A DNA stretch of 64,000 nucleotides from Flintibacter sp. KGMB00164 (GTDB lineage Bacteria; Bacillota; Clostridia; Oscillospirales; Oscillospiraceae), in assembly GCF_008727735.1 (NCBI RefSeq), contig NZ_CP044227.1, forward strand, positions 2,367,001 to 2,431,000. Direction: 5' to 3'. The stretch's first letter is position 1; the number at the start of each line of letters is the position of its first letter. Positions 8,676 through 16,667 of the stretch are shown one piece after another. The notes under the pieces were generated by a model, which saw only the letters and a program-made list of their open reading frames with translations, was not told the DNA's origin and made no database searches. The position numbers and the translations under genes were made by a program.

Positions 8676-9446
8676 TTAAATCATCTTGACGGTGTAATAC
8701 ACCAGCAGAGCAAACAGCCAGGCCACCATGGCATACAGCAGGTAGTAAGCCATAGAACCGCCCACAAAGGCGGCCAGCGCGATCACCACCAGGCTGACCA
8801 CAAAACTGAGGAAAATCAGGGAGTAGTTGGCCTCAGCGGGGAGCAGACGGGCTTTACCCTTGCCCAGCTGGAACAGGCCGTCCTTCTTCTTGAGCAAAAA
8901 CAGACCCAGAGTCAGCAGCACCAGCACGACCACCACCAGGATGGTGTACAGGCCCAGAGGGCTGGCGTGGCGCACAAACCACAGGCCCAGCAGGCCCAGA
9001 CCGCTGATCACAGCGGAGAAGAAGAATTCACGCTGATAGAGATAATACACCAGAGCCAGAGCAGCCCAGGCAGGAACCATCCAGAACATCATCCGCAGAC
9101 CGGCGTCCCGGAAGTTCAGGATCACATGGCTGCACAGCAGCAGCCCGCCGGCCGCAATGGCCAGTACGCCGGGCAGCACCGCATTTCCGTTCTTGGACAG
9201 CTGAACCAGCATCCAAACCACACAGACAACCAAAGCTACCAGGCTGACCCACCGCAGACCGACCAGTGCGGCCTGAATCGCCAAAACCCGATTGATGGAT
9301 TCAGTACTCGTAGTGTAGTTAATGTAGTAACGATTTACCAGTACCAGCAAAAATTCCAGAACGATGGCCACGCCCACCCAGATCAGAGCCTTATTCAGAG
9401 CTCGGTCCTCCTGGTGGCGGCGGGCCTCTCTCTCATTTCTATCCAT
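8676..9446 (-). CDS. Polytopic membrane protein of unknown function
   Basis: A 256-residue protein with a charged N-terminus (about 19 residues rich in Arg, Glu and Asp) followed by roughly eight predicted membrane helices, the first at about 20-42. I do not recognise the family and see no catalytic motif. ATG 9446 is preceded by an AAGGAGA site (9457-9463). The gene is alone between the shared terminator at 8637-8671 and its own promoter at 9550-9578, with a leader of about 95 bases containing two small hairpins (AGGGCA/TGCCCT at 9471-9485 and AAAGCAAG/CTTGCTTT near 9496-9515). Confidence 0.75.
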   Translation of the reverse strand: MDRNEREARRHQEDRALNKALIWVGVAIVLEFLLVLVNRYYINYTTSTESINRVLAIQAALVGLRWVSLVALVVCVVWMLVQLSKNGNAVLPGVLAIAAGGLLLCSHVILNFRDAGLRMMFWMVPAWAALALVYYLYQREFFFSAVISGLGLLGLWFVRHASPLGLYTILVVVVLVLLTLGLFLLKKKDGLFQLGKGKARLLPAEANYSLIFLSFVVSLVVIALAAFVGGSMAYYLLYAMVAWLFALLVYYTVKMI

Positions 9447-9549
9447 GTGTTTTGATTCTCCTTGCCTAACAGGGCAAAGTGCCCTTAATCCAAAGAAAGC
9501 AAGTTGCCTTGCTTTCCATAATGCACGTTAGTTATCCAGTCGATTTATT

Positions 9550-9578
9550 ATTTTACCAGAAGTCCTTATTTTTTGCAA
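9550..9578 (-). promoter_or_regulatory. Promoter of the polytopic membrane protein gene
   Basis: On the minus strand TTGCAA (9573-9578) and TAAAAT (9550-9555) are 17 bases apart. The element lies in an A+T-rich gap downstream of lysC. Confidence 0.72.
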
Positions 9579-9667
9579 CACAAAAAAAGGAAAAAAACGC
9601 TTGGATTCCGCACTTTCGGCAAAAAAATCGATTTTTTAAAGAATCCGCCCCATTTTTCTTGAAAACA

Positions 9668-9703
9668 GGATGGGAAACTATGCACTTCCACAGTTTCCCA
9701 TCC
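9668..9703 (-). terminator. Terminator of the hom-lysC operon
   Basis: A perfect 12-bp stem (9668-9679 with 9692-9703) with a 12-base loop lies about 30 bases past the lysC stop codon. On the minus strand it is followed by a moderately T-rich stretch (CCTGTTTTC), so it is a somewhat weak intrinsic terminator. Confidence 0.7.
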
Positions 9704-9732
9704 CGAAAATTCAATATAGACCTGTTTTTGGA

Positions 9733-10959
9733 TCAGTTGGCGCTTCCAAACTCGTTGAAGAAGCGGTCATGGATGGCCTGGACAGCCCGGTCAGCCTCCC
9801 GCTCATCCACCAGGACGGAGACCTTGATCTCGCTGGTGGAGATCATGTTAATGTTGACTCCGGCAGAGGAGAGGGCCTCAAACATCTTGCAGGCCACACC
9901 GGCGTTGTTCACCATGCCGGCGCCCACGATGGACACCTTAGCCACCTGGTTGTTGACTTCAATGGCCTTAAAGCCGATGTAATCCTTGTTCTCCTCCAGG
10001 ATCTTCTGGGCCTCCTCGCTGTCGCCGCGAGCCACGGTGAAGCTGATGTCCTTGCTCTCATCCCGGCCGATGGACTGGAGAATGATGTCTACGTTGATGT
10101 TCTTCTTAGCCAGCAGAGAGAAGATCTTAAAGGCGATGCCGGGCTCGTCAGCCAGGCCGATGAGGGCCAGGCGGGCCACATTCTTATCCTTCGCAACGCC
10201 GCTGACGTGAGTCTTTTCCATGGTTTTGACAACCTCCTTGACTTTTGTACCGGGATTTCCCGTGAGACTGGAGAGAACCTCCAGATTGACGTTATAGCGC
10301 TTGGCCATCTCCACAGAGCGGTTGTGAAGCACCTGGGCGCCCAGGCTGGCCAGCTCCAGCATCTCATCAAAGGTGATCTCCTCCAGCTTCTTGGCGCCCT
10401 TGACCAGGCGGGGATCGGCGGTGTACACGCCGTCCACGTCGGTGTAGATCTGGCACAGGTCAGCATGGAGGGCGGCGGCCAGCGCCACAGCGGAGGTATC
10501 AGAGCCGCCGCGGCCCAGAGTGGTGATGTCGCCGTACTTGTTGATGCCCTGGAATCCAGCCACCAGAACGATCTTCTTCTTGTCCAGCTCATTCTGGATG
10601 CGCTCGGTCTGGATGCGCTTGATCCGGGCGCTGCTGTAAGCCGAGTCGGTGTTCACACCGGCCTGCCAGCCGGTGAGAGAGATGACCTGGTAGCCCATGG
10701 CCTCGATGGCCATGGCGCACAGAGCGATGGAGATCTGCTCGCCGGAGGACAGGAGCATATCCATCTCCCGCTTGGACGGGTGACGGTTGATCTCCTGGGC
10801 CTTCTCAATGAGATCGTCGGTGGTGTCGCCCTGGGCAGAGAGCACCACCACTACGCTGTGGCCCTTGCGGTAGGTCTCGGTGATGATCCGGGCGACGTTG
10901 CGCACCCGGTCCGCGTTGGCGACGGAGCTGCCGCCAAATTTTTGTACAATCAGTGCCAT
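9733..10959 (-). CDS. lysC: Aspartate kinase
   Basis: A 408-residue enzyme that phosphorylates L-aspartate, the entry step to lysine, threonine, methionine and diaminopimelate. The N-terminal KFGGSSVA motif (residues 7-14) and the GRGGSDTSAVALAAAL segment near 165-180 mark the amino acid kinase domain. The part after about residue 265 forms two ACT domains (for example the IVGAGMVNNAGVA and INMISTSEIKVSVLV segments), so allosteric control by lysine and/or threonine is expected. It is the last gene of a minus-strand operon, 60 bases after homoserine dehydrogenase. Length and motifs match the monofunctional class. Confidence 0.97.
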   Translation of the reverse strand: MALIVQKFGGSSVANADRVRNVARIITETYRKGHSVVVVLSAQGDTTDDLIEKAQEINRHPSKREMDMLLSSGEQISIALCAMAIEAMGYQVISLTGWQAGVNTDSAYSSARIKRIQTERIQNELDKKKIVLVAGFQGINKYGDITTLGRGGSDTSAVALAAALHADLCQIYTDVDGVYTADPRLVKGAKKLEEITFDEMLELASLGAQVLHNRSVEMAKRYNVNLEVLSSLTGNPGTKVKEVVKTMEKTHVSGVAKDKNVARLALIGLADEPGIAFKIFSLLAKKNINVDIILQSIGRDESKDISFTVARGDSEEAQKILEENKDYIGFKAIEVNNQVAKVSIVGAGMVNNAGVACKMFEALSSAGVNINMISTSEIKVSVLVDEREADRAVQAIHDRFFNEFGSAN

Positions 10960-11019
10960 ATATTCTATCCCTCCAAGGTTGATGAAATCACAGGACTGCC
11001 CTGTATTCTATGCGCACGC

Positions 11020-12228
11020 TTACAGTACGCGGAACACCGAGCAGGTCTCCACCCCCGCCAGACGATCTATGAGCTGAGGATAGGTCATGGGCTGGGTGAG
11101 GAACGCGGCCTCCTGAGCGGGGGCGCCGCTGCGGGCCAGAGGCAGGATCTCTCCGCAGGCCAGACGGGCCTGGTCCATGGAGAGGTTGGCCCGGACATAC
11201 CACCGGGAGGTCAGCGAATCGCTGGAGACCACCAGGTCCTCGCTGCCGGGACCCCACTGGTTGCCGCGGTCCCGCTTGGGATCCCGGGCAATGTCGATGA
11301 CGTCGGCCACCACAGCGGAGGCGGTGGGCAGCTTGCCCGCACCCCGACCGTAGAACATCACGTCGCCCACGGCGTTGCCGGTGACGGCGATGGCGTTGAA
11401 CACATCCTCCACACCGGCCAGAGGATTCTCACAGGAGACCAGGTGGGGGGCCACAAAGGCGCACACCTTGCCCTCAGGTTCCCGCAGGCAGCGGCCCAGG
11501 AGCTTGATCTTATAGCCGCAGGAATCAGCGTAAGCTACGTCAGCCAGGGTCACTTCCCGGATGCCCTGGGTGGGCACCTGCTGGGGGTAAACGTGCTGGC
11601 CGCAGGCCAGAGCGGAGAGGATACAGATCTTGCGGCAGGCGTCGTGACCGTCCACGTCGGCGGTGGGGTCCTTCTCGGCGTAGCCGTTGTCCTGGGCCTC
11701 CTTGAGCGCCTGCTCAAAGGTGAGGCCCGCCTTGATCATGCGGGTGAGGATATAGTTGGTGGTGCCGTTGAGGATGCCGGTGATCTGCTCCACCTCGTTG
11801 GCAGCCAGGCAGTTGGTCAGGGGGCGCAGGATGGGGATACCGCCGCCCACGCTGGCCTCAAAGAGATAGCTGACTCCGTTGGCCTTGGCCAGCTGCAGCA
11901 GCTCGTAGCCGTGGGTGGCCACCAGCTCCTTGTTGGAGGAGACCACGCTCTTGCCCGCCTTCAGGGCGCGGGTGGTGAACTCCAGAGCCACCTTAGCTCC
12001 GCCGATGGTCTCCACCACCACGTCCACCTCGGGGTCGTTCTCAATGATGGAAAAGTCCTTCACGAAGCAGTCCTTAAAGGGGCTGTCGGGGAAATCCCGC
12101 ACGTCCAGGATGTATTTGACCTGGATCTCGCCGCCGGAGCGCCGGGCAATGCCCTGGCTGTTCTTACTGAGCACCTCGGCCACGCCGGAACCGACGGTGC
12201 CGAAGCCTAGAATCGCTACCTTTGTCAT
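11020..12228 (-). CDS. hom: Homoserine dehydrogenase
   Basis: A 402-residue NAD(P)H-dependent enzyme making homoserine from aspartate semialdehyde. GFGTVGSGVAE at residues 8-18 is the Rossmann dinucleotide motif; SSNKELVA near 98-105, EASVGGGIPILRPL near 124, GILNGTTNYIL near 151 and the AEKDPTADVDGHDACRK segment near 188 are family signatures that include catalytic lysine and acidic residues. A short C-terminal ACT-like region follows residue 335, so threonine feedback is plausible. The ATG follows an AGGTGAG site. It lies between an ACT-domain regulator (36 bases upstream) and lysC (60 bases downstream). Confidence 0.97.
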   Translation of the reverse strand: MTKVAILGFGTVGSGVAEVLSKNSQGIARRSGGEIQVKYILDVRDFPDSPFKDCFVKDFSIIENDPEVDVVVETIGGAKVALEFTTRALKAGKSVVSSNKELVATHGYELLQLAKANGVSYLFEASVGGGIPILRPLTNCLAANEVEQITGILNGTTNYILTRMIKAGLTFEQALKEAQDNGYAEKDPTADVDGHDACRKICILSALACGQHVYPQQVPTQGIREVTLADVAYADSCGYKIKLLGRCLREPEGKVCAFVAPHLVSCENPLAGVEDVFNAIAVTGNAVGDVMFYGRGAGKLPTASAVVADVIDIARDPKRDRGNQWGPGSEDLVVSSDSLTSRWYVRANLSMDQARLACGEILPLARSGAPAQEAAFLTQPMTYPQLIDRLAGVETCSVFRVL

Positions 12229-12264
12229 TCCAACTCACCTCATAAAAAACACAGAGTTTCTTTC

Positions 12265-12705
12265 TTAACCGGCCAGAACCTCACAGCGGATCACGCCGGT
12301 GCTGTCCGCGGCGGCCTGGAGCATATCCTCCAGGCTCAGGTGCATCTGAGAGGTCTCAGCCGTAATGGTCACCACAGCACAGCCGTTGACGGGGATATTC
12401 TGATTGATGGTCAGAATATTCATCCCTGTGCCGGCCAGTACGTTGAGCAGTCCTGAGAGTACTCCCGGCTCATCCCGCAGCATGGTCTGGAACGTGACGA
12501 TCCGTCCATGGAGCATATCCTGAAATGGCCGTACCGCGTCTTTGTATTTGTAAAAGGCGCTGCGGCTGATGCCTACGGCATGCGCCGCGCCGTTCACTGT
12601 GGTCTCCTCCCCGGTCTCCAGCAGCCGCTTGGCCTGAGCCACCTTGCGGAAGATCTCCGGCATGGAAGACGCCTGAACGATAAAATAGCCCTCGGATTGA
12701 TTCAC
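12265..12705 (-). CDS. ACT domain-containing regulatory protein (UPF0735/PheB family)
   Basis: A 146-residue protein with an HTH-like segment (AKRLLETGEETTVNGAAHAV, about residues 25-44, followed by GISRSAFYKYKD) and a C-terminal ACT domain (about 72-146, RDEPGVLSGLLNVLAGTGMN). This two-part layout is that of UPF0735/PheB proteins, found beside hom and thrB in many Firmicutes. The ACT domain suggests amino acid binding and the HTH suggests DNA binding, so a threonine- or aromatic-responsive regulator of this operon is a reasonable inference. It is the first gene of the operon and has its own promoter at 12766-12794. Confidence 0.88.
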   Translation of the reverse strand: MNQSEGYFIVQASSMPEIFRKVAQAKRLLETGEETTVNGAAHAVGISRSAFYKYKDAVRPFQDMLHGRIVTFQTMLRDEPGVLSGLLNVLAGTGMNILTINQNIPVNGCAVVTITAETSQMHLSLEDMLQAAADSTGVIRCEVLAG

Positions 12706-12765
12706 CTTCTGTTCCTCCGTCCCGTTGTCCGTGTGTCATGGTCATTTGTACTTGCGATGTGGTCT

Positions 12766-12794
12766 ATTTTAGCACACCAAAGTCCGGGATGCAA
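12766..12794 (-). promoter_or_regulatory. Promoter of the ACT regulator-hom-lysC operon
   Basis: On the minus strand TTGCAT (12789-12794) and TAAAAT (12766-12771) are separated by 17 bases, the same two hexamers as in the DUF1292 gene promoter at 15856-15884. The start point would be near 12759, about 55 bases before the ATG. Confidence 0.78.
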
Positions 12795-12888
12795 TGGGCA
12801 GGCGGTCAATCAACCGGTCAATTTTTCACTGGTCTACCCTGCTGTTATTCGTCATTTTCCACAATTTTTCGTGTGGCCATGTACTGAC

Positions 12889-12917
12889 GCAAAGAGAAGG
12901 GCCGCCTGCGGCGGCCC
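12889..12917 (-). terminator. Terminator of the penicillin-binding protein gene
   Basis: A perfect 8-bp G+C stem (12899-12906 with 12910-12917, TGC loop) is followed on the minus strand by TTCTCTTTG. It lies 19 bases beyond the stop codon of the PBP gene. Confidence 0.8.
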
Positions 12918-12935
12918 TCTCCTCGGTGGTGATCA

Positions 12936-15560
12936 CTATCTTACGGAGTTGGTTACATCCTCCGGCTGGCTGGTTTCTCCTCCGCCGCCCTCCTGAGAGC
13001 CGCCCTCCGGATCGGTAGGTTCCTCCCCGCCGTCGGGGTTCTCCGGGTTCTCAGGGTTGGAAGGATCATCGGGATCGGTGGTTTCTCCTCCTTCCGGAGG
13101 CACCACTGCCTCGCCGGTGTGGACGGTACACACGCCTACGTTAGGCAAGTTGGAGTAGAAATACTGGCTGTCTTCCGCCCAGGCGCCGCCCACGCTCTCC
13201 CGATCCAGGTTGAGGTAGGCATAGGTGCGGATGCTGATCTCGGGACAGTAGGGACCGGCCAGATGGTAGCTGCCGGTAAACTCTCCGTTCTCATCCAGCA
13301 CCGGATCATCCACGCAGACCCGGACCAGAGAGTTGGAACCCTCCTCCAGAGAGTGGCAGGAACACGACGTGGAAGGCGCGTCCTCAGCCATCACATAGCC
13401 GGTGGCCACCCGGGATCCCCGGGGATCGGCCTGACAGGCAGCGGTGGCCAGGCCGCCGCAGTCCTTACAATAAGAGACCTGCACCAGGCCGCTGGGCTTG
13501 CTGAATCCGGTGTTTTCCAGCCCGTCATGGATGGGAGACATGACCTTTTTCCACAGCTGGGCCGCCGGGTTGCCCGAAGAGGGCACACGCTCGTTGTACT
13601 CATAGCCCACCCACACCGCAGCGGTGTAGTAGGGAGTGTAGCCTACGAACCAGCGGTCAAACTTACTGTCGGTGGTACCCGTCTTACCAGCAACGGACAT
13701 GCCGCTGATCCGAGCCTCGGTACCGCCGCCGTTCTGCACCACATTCTGCAGCATGGTGTTCATATAATAGGCTGTGGACTCCTTGATGGCAGTCTCGTCC
13801 TCCCGGCTGTTGTCCAGGATCACATTGCCGTCGCTGTCCTCCACCTTGGTGTAGGTGCGGGCCTCCCGGTAGATGCCGTTCTCGGGGAACACGGCAAAGG
13901 CGTTGGCCATCTGCCGGGTGGTGACGCCGTCGGTCAGACCGCCCATGGCCAGAGGAGCCAGGTTAATGTCGCTTTGCATCTGTCCATTGACCATTCGGCC
14001 GCTCTCCAGGTTCAGATGGAAGTGCTGGGTGGCAAATTCATAGGACTTGGCCGGGGTGACCATCGCTATGGTCCGCACGGCCACGGTGTTGTAGGACCAC
14101 TGCAGCGCCTCGGTTACAGTCACCTGGCCACGGTAGCGGCCGTCTACGTTCACTGGCCAGGCTTTGCCGTCCAGCACCTGATAGGGGTAGTCGGGCAGCA
14201 CCGAAATGGGGCTGAGCAGTCCCATCTCCATGGCCGGGGCATAAGCGGTCAAAGGTTTGATGGAAGAACCGGGCTGGCGCAGAGCGCCGGTGGCCAGGTT
14301 GGTACCGCGGTTGATGGTCTTTTCTCCGATACGGCCCACCAGACCGGCAATGTCGCCGGTGGAGTTATCAATGATGGTAATGGCCGACTGGAGCTGCTGG
14401 CCTGTTTTGGAAGAGGTGTAGTTCAGGTTGGAGCGGTCATAGTAGATGGCCTCCGCCGCCGCCTGGACCTGGGGGTCCACGCAGGTGTAGATGCGCAGGC
14501 CGCCGTTGGAGAGCATCTGGCTGACATACTGGCTGGAGTAGCCGTACTCCTCCTTCAGGTCGTTCATCACATCGGTGATGACCTGCTCCTCATACCAGGA
14601 GTAGATATCCGAGGTACTCTGGCCGGACTCGGAATTGCTGCCCACAAAGACCAGCTCCTGGGCCACCGCCTCGTCGTACTCCTCCTGGGAGATCTTGCCC
14701 TGTTCCAGCATCTGGCCCAGAATGACCTCCTGGCGGTACTTGTTCCACTGCACCGCACTCCACATCTCGCCATTGCTGTTTTCCACCTGGGCGGTGGAAT
14801 AGGGACCATACTTGGAGGGGTTGTTGGTGATGCCGATGAGGCTGGCGCACTCGGCCAGGGTCAGATCGGACACCGACTTGCCGAAGTACTTTTCGGCCGC
14901 CGCGCCCACACCCTCACAGCCGCTGCCCAGAGGGATCACGTTGAGGTAGAGCTCCAGAATATCCTCTTTTTCATAGTGGGAGTCTACATACAGAGCGCGG
15001 AAGATCTCGGTGACCTTTCGCTTGACGGTGGTCTCGTTATAATCGGTCAGGTTTTTAATAAGCTGCTGGGTGATGGTGGAGCCACCCTGGATATCGCCGC
15101 CGGTAAACATGCTCACCACCGCCTGGGTGGTACGCCACCAGTCCACGCCGTTGTGCTTCCAGAACCGGCGGTCCTCGATGGCCACGGCGGCATCCTTGAG
15201 GTACTGGGGCATATCCTCATAGTCCACCCACTGGGAGTTGGTGACACTGAGTACCTGGCGCAGTTCTTTATACTCTCCGGTACTCTTATCCTGATAGTAC
15301 ATCACACTGTTCTCGTCCACATTGAAGCTGGAGAGATCCATGTTGGCCTGAGGGAGAATCACGTTGACAATATACACTGCCGCAAAGCAGGCCAGGAAAG
15401 CGCTGGTGGTCAGGAAAATCAGCAGCAGCGTGCCGATGATCCGCATCACGCCGCCCTTTTTCTTTTTGCTCTTTTTACGGCGGCGCGCAGGCTGGTCCCC
15501 GTTCTGGCTGGAACGAGCACCTTCTCGTCTGGAATGGGAAGAATAATTTTGTTCAGACAC
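12936..15560 (-). CDS. Class A penicillin-binding protein (PBP1A-type transglycosylase/transpeptidase)
   Basis: GTG 15560 is chosen as start because GGAGG (15569-15573) lies 8 bases upstream; the frame is open 59 codons further but those encode implausible Arg/Ala-rich residues. The 874-residue protein has a lysine/arginine-rich cytoplasmic tail, one membrane helix (about 38-66), a GT51 glycosyltransferase domain (EDRRFWKHNGVDWW near 130, GGSTITQQLIKN near 160, LELYLNVIPLG near 200) and a transpeptidase domain with the active-site SSIK (PGSSIKPLTAY), SYNT and KTGTT motifs. The last 60 residues are a low-complexity tail of Pro, Glu, Gly, Asp and Asn. It polymerises and cross-links peptidoglycan at the outer face of the membrane. 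It stands alone on the minus strand. Confidence 0.95.
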   Translation of the reverse strand: MSEQNYSSHSRREGARSSQNGDQPARRRKKSKKKKGGVMRIIGTLLLIFLTTSAFLACFAAVYIVNVILPQANMDLSSFNVDENSVMYYQDKSTGEYKELRQVLSVTNSQWVDYEDMPQYLKDAAVAIEDRRFWKHNGVDWWRTTQAVVSMFTGGDIQGGSTITQQLIKNLTDYNETTVKRKVTEIFRALYVDSHYEKEDILELYLNVIPLGSGCEGVGAAAEKYFGKSVSDLTLAECASLIGITNNPSKYGPYSTAQVENSNGEMWSAVQWNKYRQEVILGQMLEQGKISQEEYDEAVAQELVFVGSNSESGQSTSDIYSWYEEQVITDVMNDLKEEYGYSSQYVSQMLSNGGLRIYTCVDPQVQAAAEAIYYDRSNLNYTSSKTGQQLQSAITIIDNSTGDIAGLVGRIGEKTINRGTNLATGALRQPGSSIKPLTAYAPAMEMGLLSPISVLPDYPYQVLDGKAWPVNVDGRYRGQVTVTEALQWSYNTVAVRTIAMVTPAKSYEFATQHFHLNLESGRMVNGQMQSDINLAPLAMGGLTDGVTTRQMANAFAVFPENGIYREARTYTKVEDSDGNVILDNSREDETAIKESTAYYMNTMLQNVVQNGGGTEARISGMSVAGKTGTTDSKFDRWFVGYTPYYTAAVWVGYEYNERVPSSGNPAAQLWKKVMSPIHDGLENTGFSKPSGLVQVSYCKDCGGLATAACQADPRGSRVATGYVMAEDAPSTSCSCHSLEEGSNSLVRVCVDDPVLDENGEFTGSYHLAGPYCPEISIRTYAYLNLDRESVGGAWAEDSQYFYSNLPNVGVCTVHTGEAVVPPEGGETTDPDDPSNPENPENPDGGEEPTDPEGGSQEGGGGETSQPEDVTNSVR

Positions 15561-15855
15561 AGCAAATACCTCCGAACTGGCAGGCGCGCAGCGCACCGGC
15601 CCGCCCTGAGCACCGGAACAAGTGCCAGGCTGCCATGCGCTTTGGCGCAGTTGTTTCGCATGTCCGGCGCCCCGCTCCCGCGGCCGGCGCCTCTTTTGCC
15701 CTGCCGCCTCTGCCGGCGCATTTCTTTGGCGATGCACCCCTTAAACAGAAGCATGACGGCAAAAAATCAGTATATATTATACCATATTATCCCCATTTGT
15801 CTATCCCAGGATTTCTTTTGCGCAACGGCCGGTAAAAATTTACCTCGCTCCCTAC
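15561..15855 (-). other. Long G+C-rich leader of the PBP gene and divergent promoter region
   Basis: About 200 bases upstream of the PBP start are G+C-rich without a plausible gene on either strand. The best minus-strand -10 element is TATAAT at 15776-15781, without a clear -35 at the right distance, which would give a leader of about 210 bases. The promoter for the divergent DUF1292 gene begins at 15856. Short inverted repeats are visible but I could not derive a convincing fold. Confidence 0.4.
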
Positions 15856-15884
15856 TTGCATTTTTTCCGCACACAGGGTAAAAT
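15856..15884 (+). promoter_or_regulatory. Promoter of the DUF1292 gene
   Basis: TTGCAT (15856-15861) and TAAAAT (15879-15884) are 17 bases apart, and the start codon follows 34 bases downstream. Confidence 0.82.
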
Positions 15885-15917
15885 ATGGTCAGTACATAAG
15901 CAGGAGGGATCTCCCCT

Positions 15918-16232
15918 ATGAGCGAAGAATTCGGCCCTGATTTCATCACCGTGACCGACGAGGACGGCAATGAATTTGAGCTGGAACTGGTGGATACACT
16001 GGAACATAACGGCATCACCTACCACGCCCTGTTCCCCGCAGTCGCTGAGGATGAAGAGACCGGCGAGCCGGTGGATGTGGACGCGGATGACGAGGAGTAC
16101 GGTCTGGTCATTATGAAGGTCGTGGAGGAAAACGGCGAAGAGCTGCTCTCCACCCTGGACAATGACGAAGAGGTGGAAACCGTCTACAATCTCTTTATGG
16201 AGCGCTTCTTCGAGGAAGAAGAGGAAAATTAA
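15918..16232 (+). CDS. DUF1292 domain-containing protein
   Basis: A 104-residue, extremely acidic protein (runs of Glu/Asp, ending in EEEEEN) with the DUF1292 core: an ITVTDEDGNEFELELVDTLE start, ITYHALFPA near residue 33, and YGLVIMKVVEENGEELLSTL near 60. In many Firmicutes such a gene sits in the yrrL-yrzB-like group near alaS; here it is alone. Function is unknown. The ATG follows AGGAGGG with good spacing and a 17-base-spacer promoter. A probable 6S RNA follows immediately, so read-through could link the two. Confidence 0.88.
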   Translation: MSEEFGPDFITVTDEDGNEFELELVDTLEHNGITYHALFPAVAEDEETGEPVDVDADDEEYGLVIMKVVEENGEELLSTLDNDEEVETVYNLFMERFFEEEEEN

Positions 16233-16240
16233 ATCGCAGA

Positions 16241-16466
16241 CTCAGGTGAGTTTTCCTGCTCGGTGCGTGATGGGCTCTTTTAAACCCACATTTTTTAAAC
16301 GGGACGCCCACCTCACGGCGTGGCTTGCAGGCCTCCCGGCCCCCATCGAGGTCGGCTGGAAGTTGGAAGCAGATAAGCGTCGTGGAGGCGACCCACCTGC
16401 CATTTCGTGCAGGTTTTAAACGGGTTCACACGGCCAGAGCGGGGTATATAAAGCTCATTTGGAACT
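16241..16466 (+). ncRNA. ssrS: Probable 6S RNA (long rod-shaped structured RNA)
   Basis: The 226 bases before a strong terminator fold end to end. Closing helices pair 16246-16254 with 16450-16458 (two wobbles), 16255-16261 with 16437-16443 (one wobble), 16262-16264 with 16433-16435 and 16266-16269 with 16429-16432. Then comes a large A/T-rich internal bubble whose 3' side carries a small hairpin (16395-16400 with 16409-16414), then a G+C-rich apical arm (around 16312-16320 with 16378-16388). A closing stem, a central bubble with a small 3'-side hairpin and an apical stem is the architecture of 6S RNA, which binds the housekeeping RNA polymerase. The identification is by structure, not by remembered sequence. 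Exact ends are uncertain and I see no clear promoter of its own. Confidence 0.55.
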
Positions 16467-16496
16467 GGGCCGCGGCTTATGCCGCGGTCTTTTTTT
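16467..16496 (+). terminator. Strong terminator after the structured RNA
   Basis: A 10-bp stem (16467-16476 with 16481-16490, two wobbles) closes a TTAT loop and runs into seven T (16490-16496). Confidence 0.92.
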
Positions 16497-16571
16497 CGTT
16501 TTCTTTTCAAATAACCTTCACTTTTTCCATGAACATTCTGTAAAACCTTCCCTTCTTGTCTCTTTTGCCCC

Positions 16572-16600
16572 TTGAATCCCATGGAAGTTTTTTATATAAT
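16572..16600 (+). promoter_or_regulatory. Promoter of the parvulin foldase gene
   Basis: TTGAAT (16572-16577) and a consensus TATAAT (16595-16600) are 17 bases apart. The leader then holds two back-to-back hairpins, GCGGAA/TTCCGC (16604-16620) and CCCGGC/GCCGGG (16620-16634), ahead of a GAGG ribosome binding site. Confidence 0.86.
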
Positions 16601-16667
16601 AATGCGGAATCTTCTTCCGCCCGGCTGAGCCGGGTGACTTTTCAACAACGAGAGGACGGAATCAACT

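Noticed and set aside
9670..12210. An 846-codon plus-strand open frame opposite lysC and hom
   Set aside because: Both minus-strand genes are unmistakable with ribosome binding sites and an operon layout; the plus-strand frame has no ribosome binding site and low-complexity composition.
13119..15881. A 920-codon plus-strand open frame opposite the PBP gene
   Set aside because: The minus strand encodes a complete class A PBP with all catalytic motifs; the other frame is a shadow.
16241..16466. SRP RNA, tmRNA or RNase P RNA as identity of the structured RNA
   Set aside because: A GGAAGCAG string at 16363-16372 recalls SRP RNA, but the conserved asymmetric loop and tetraloop context do not fit; no tmRNA tag frame and no RNase P core motifs were found.
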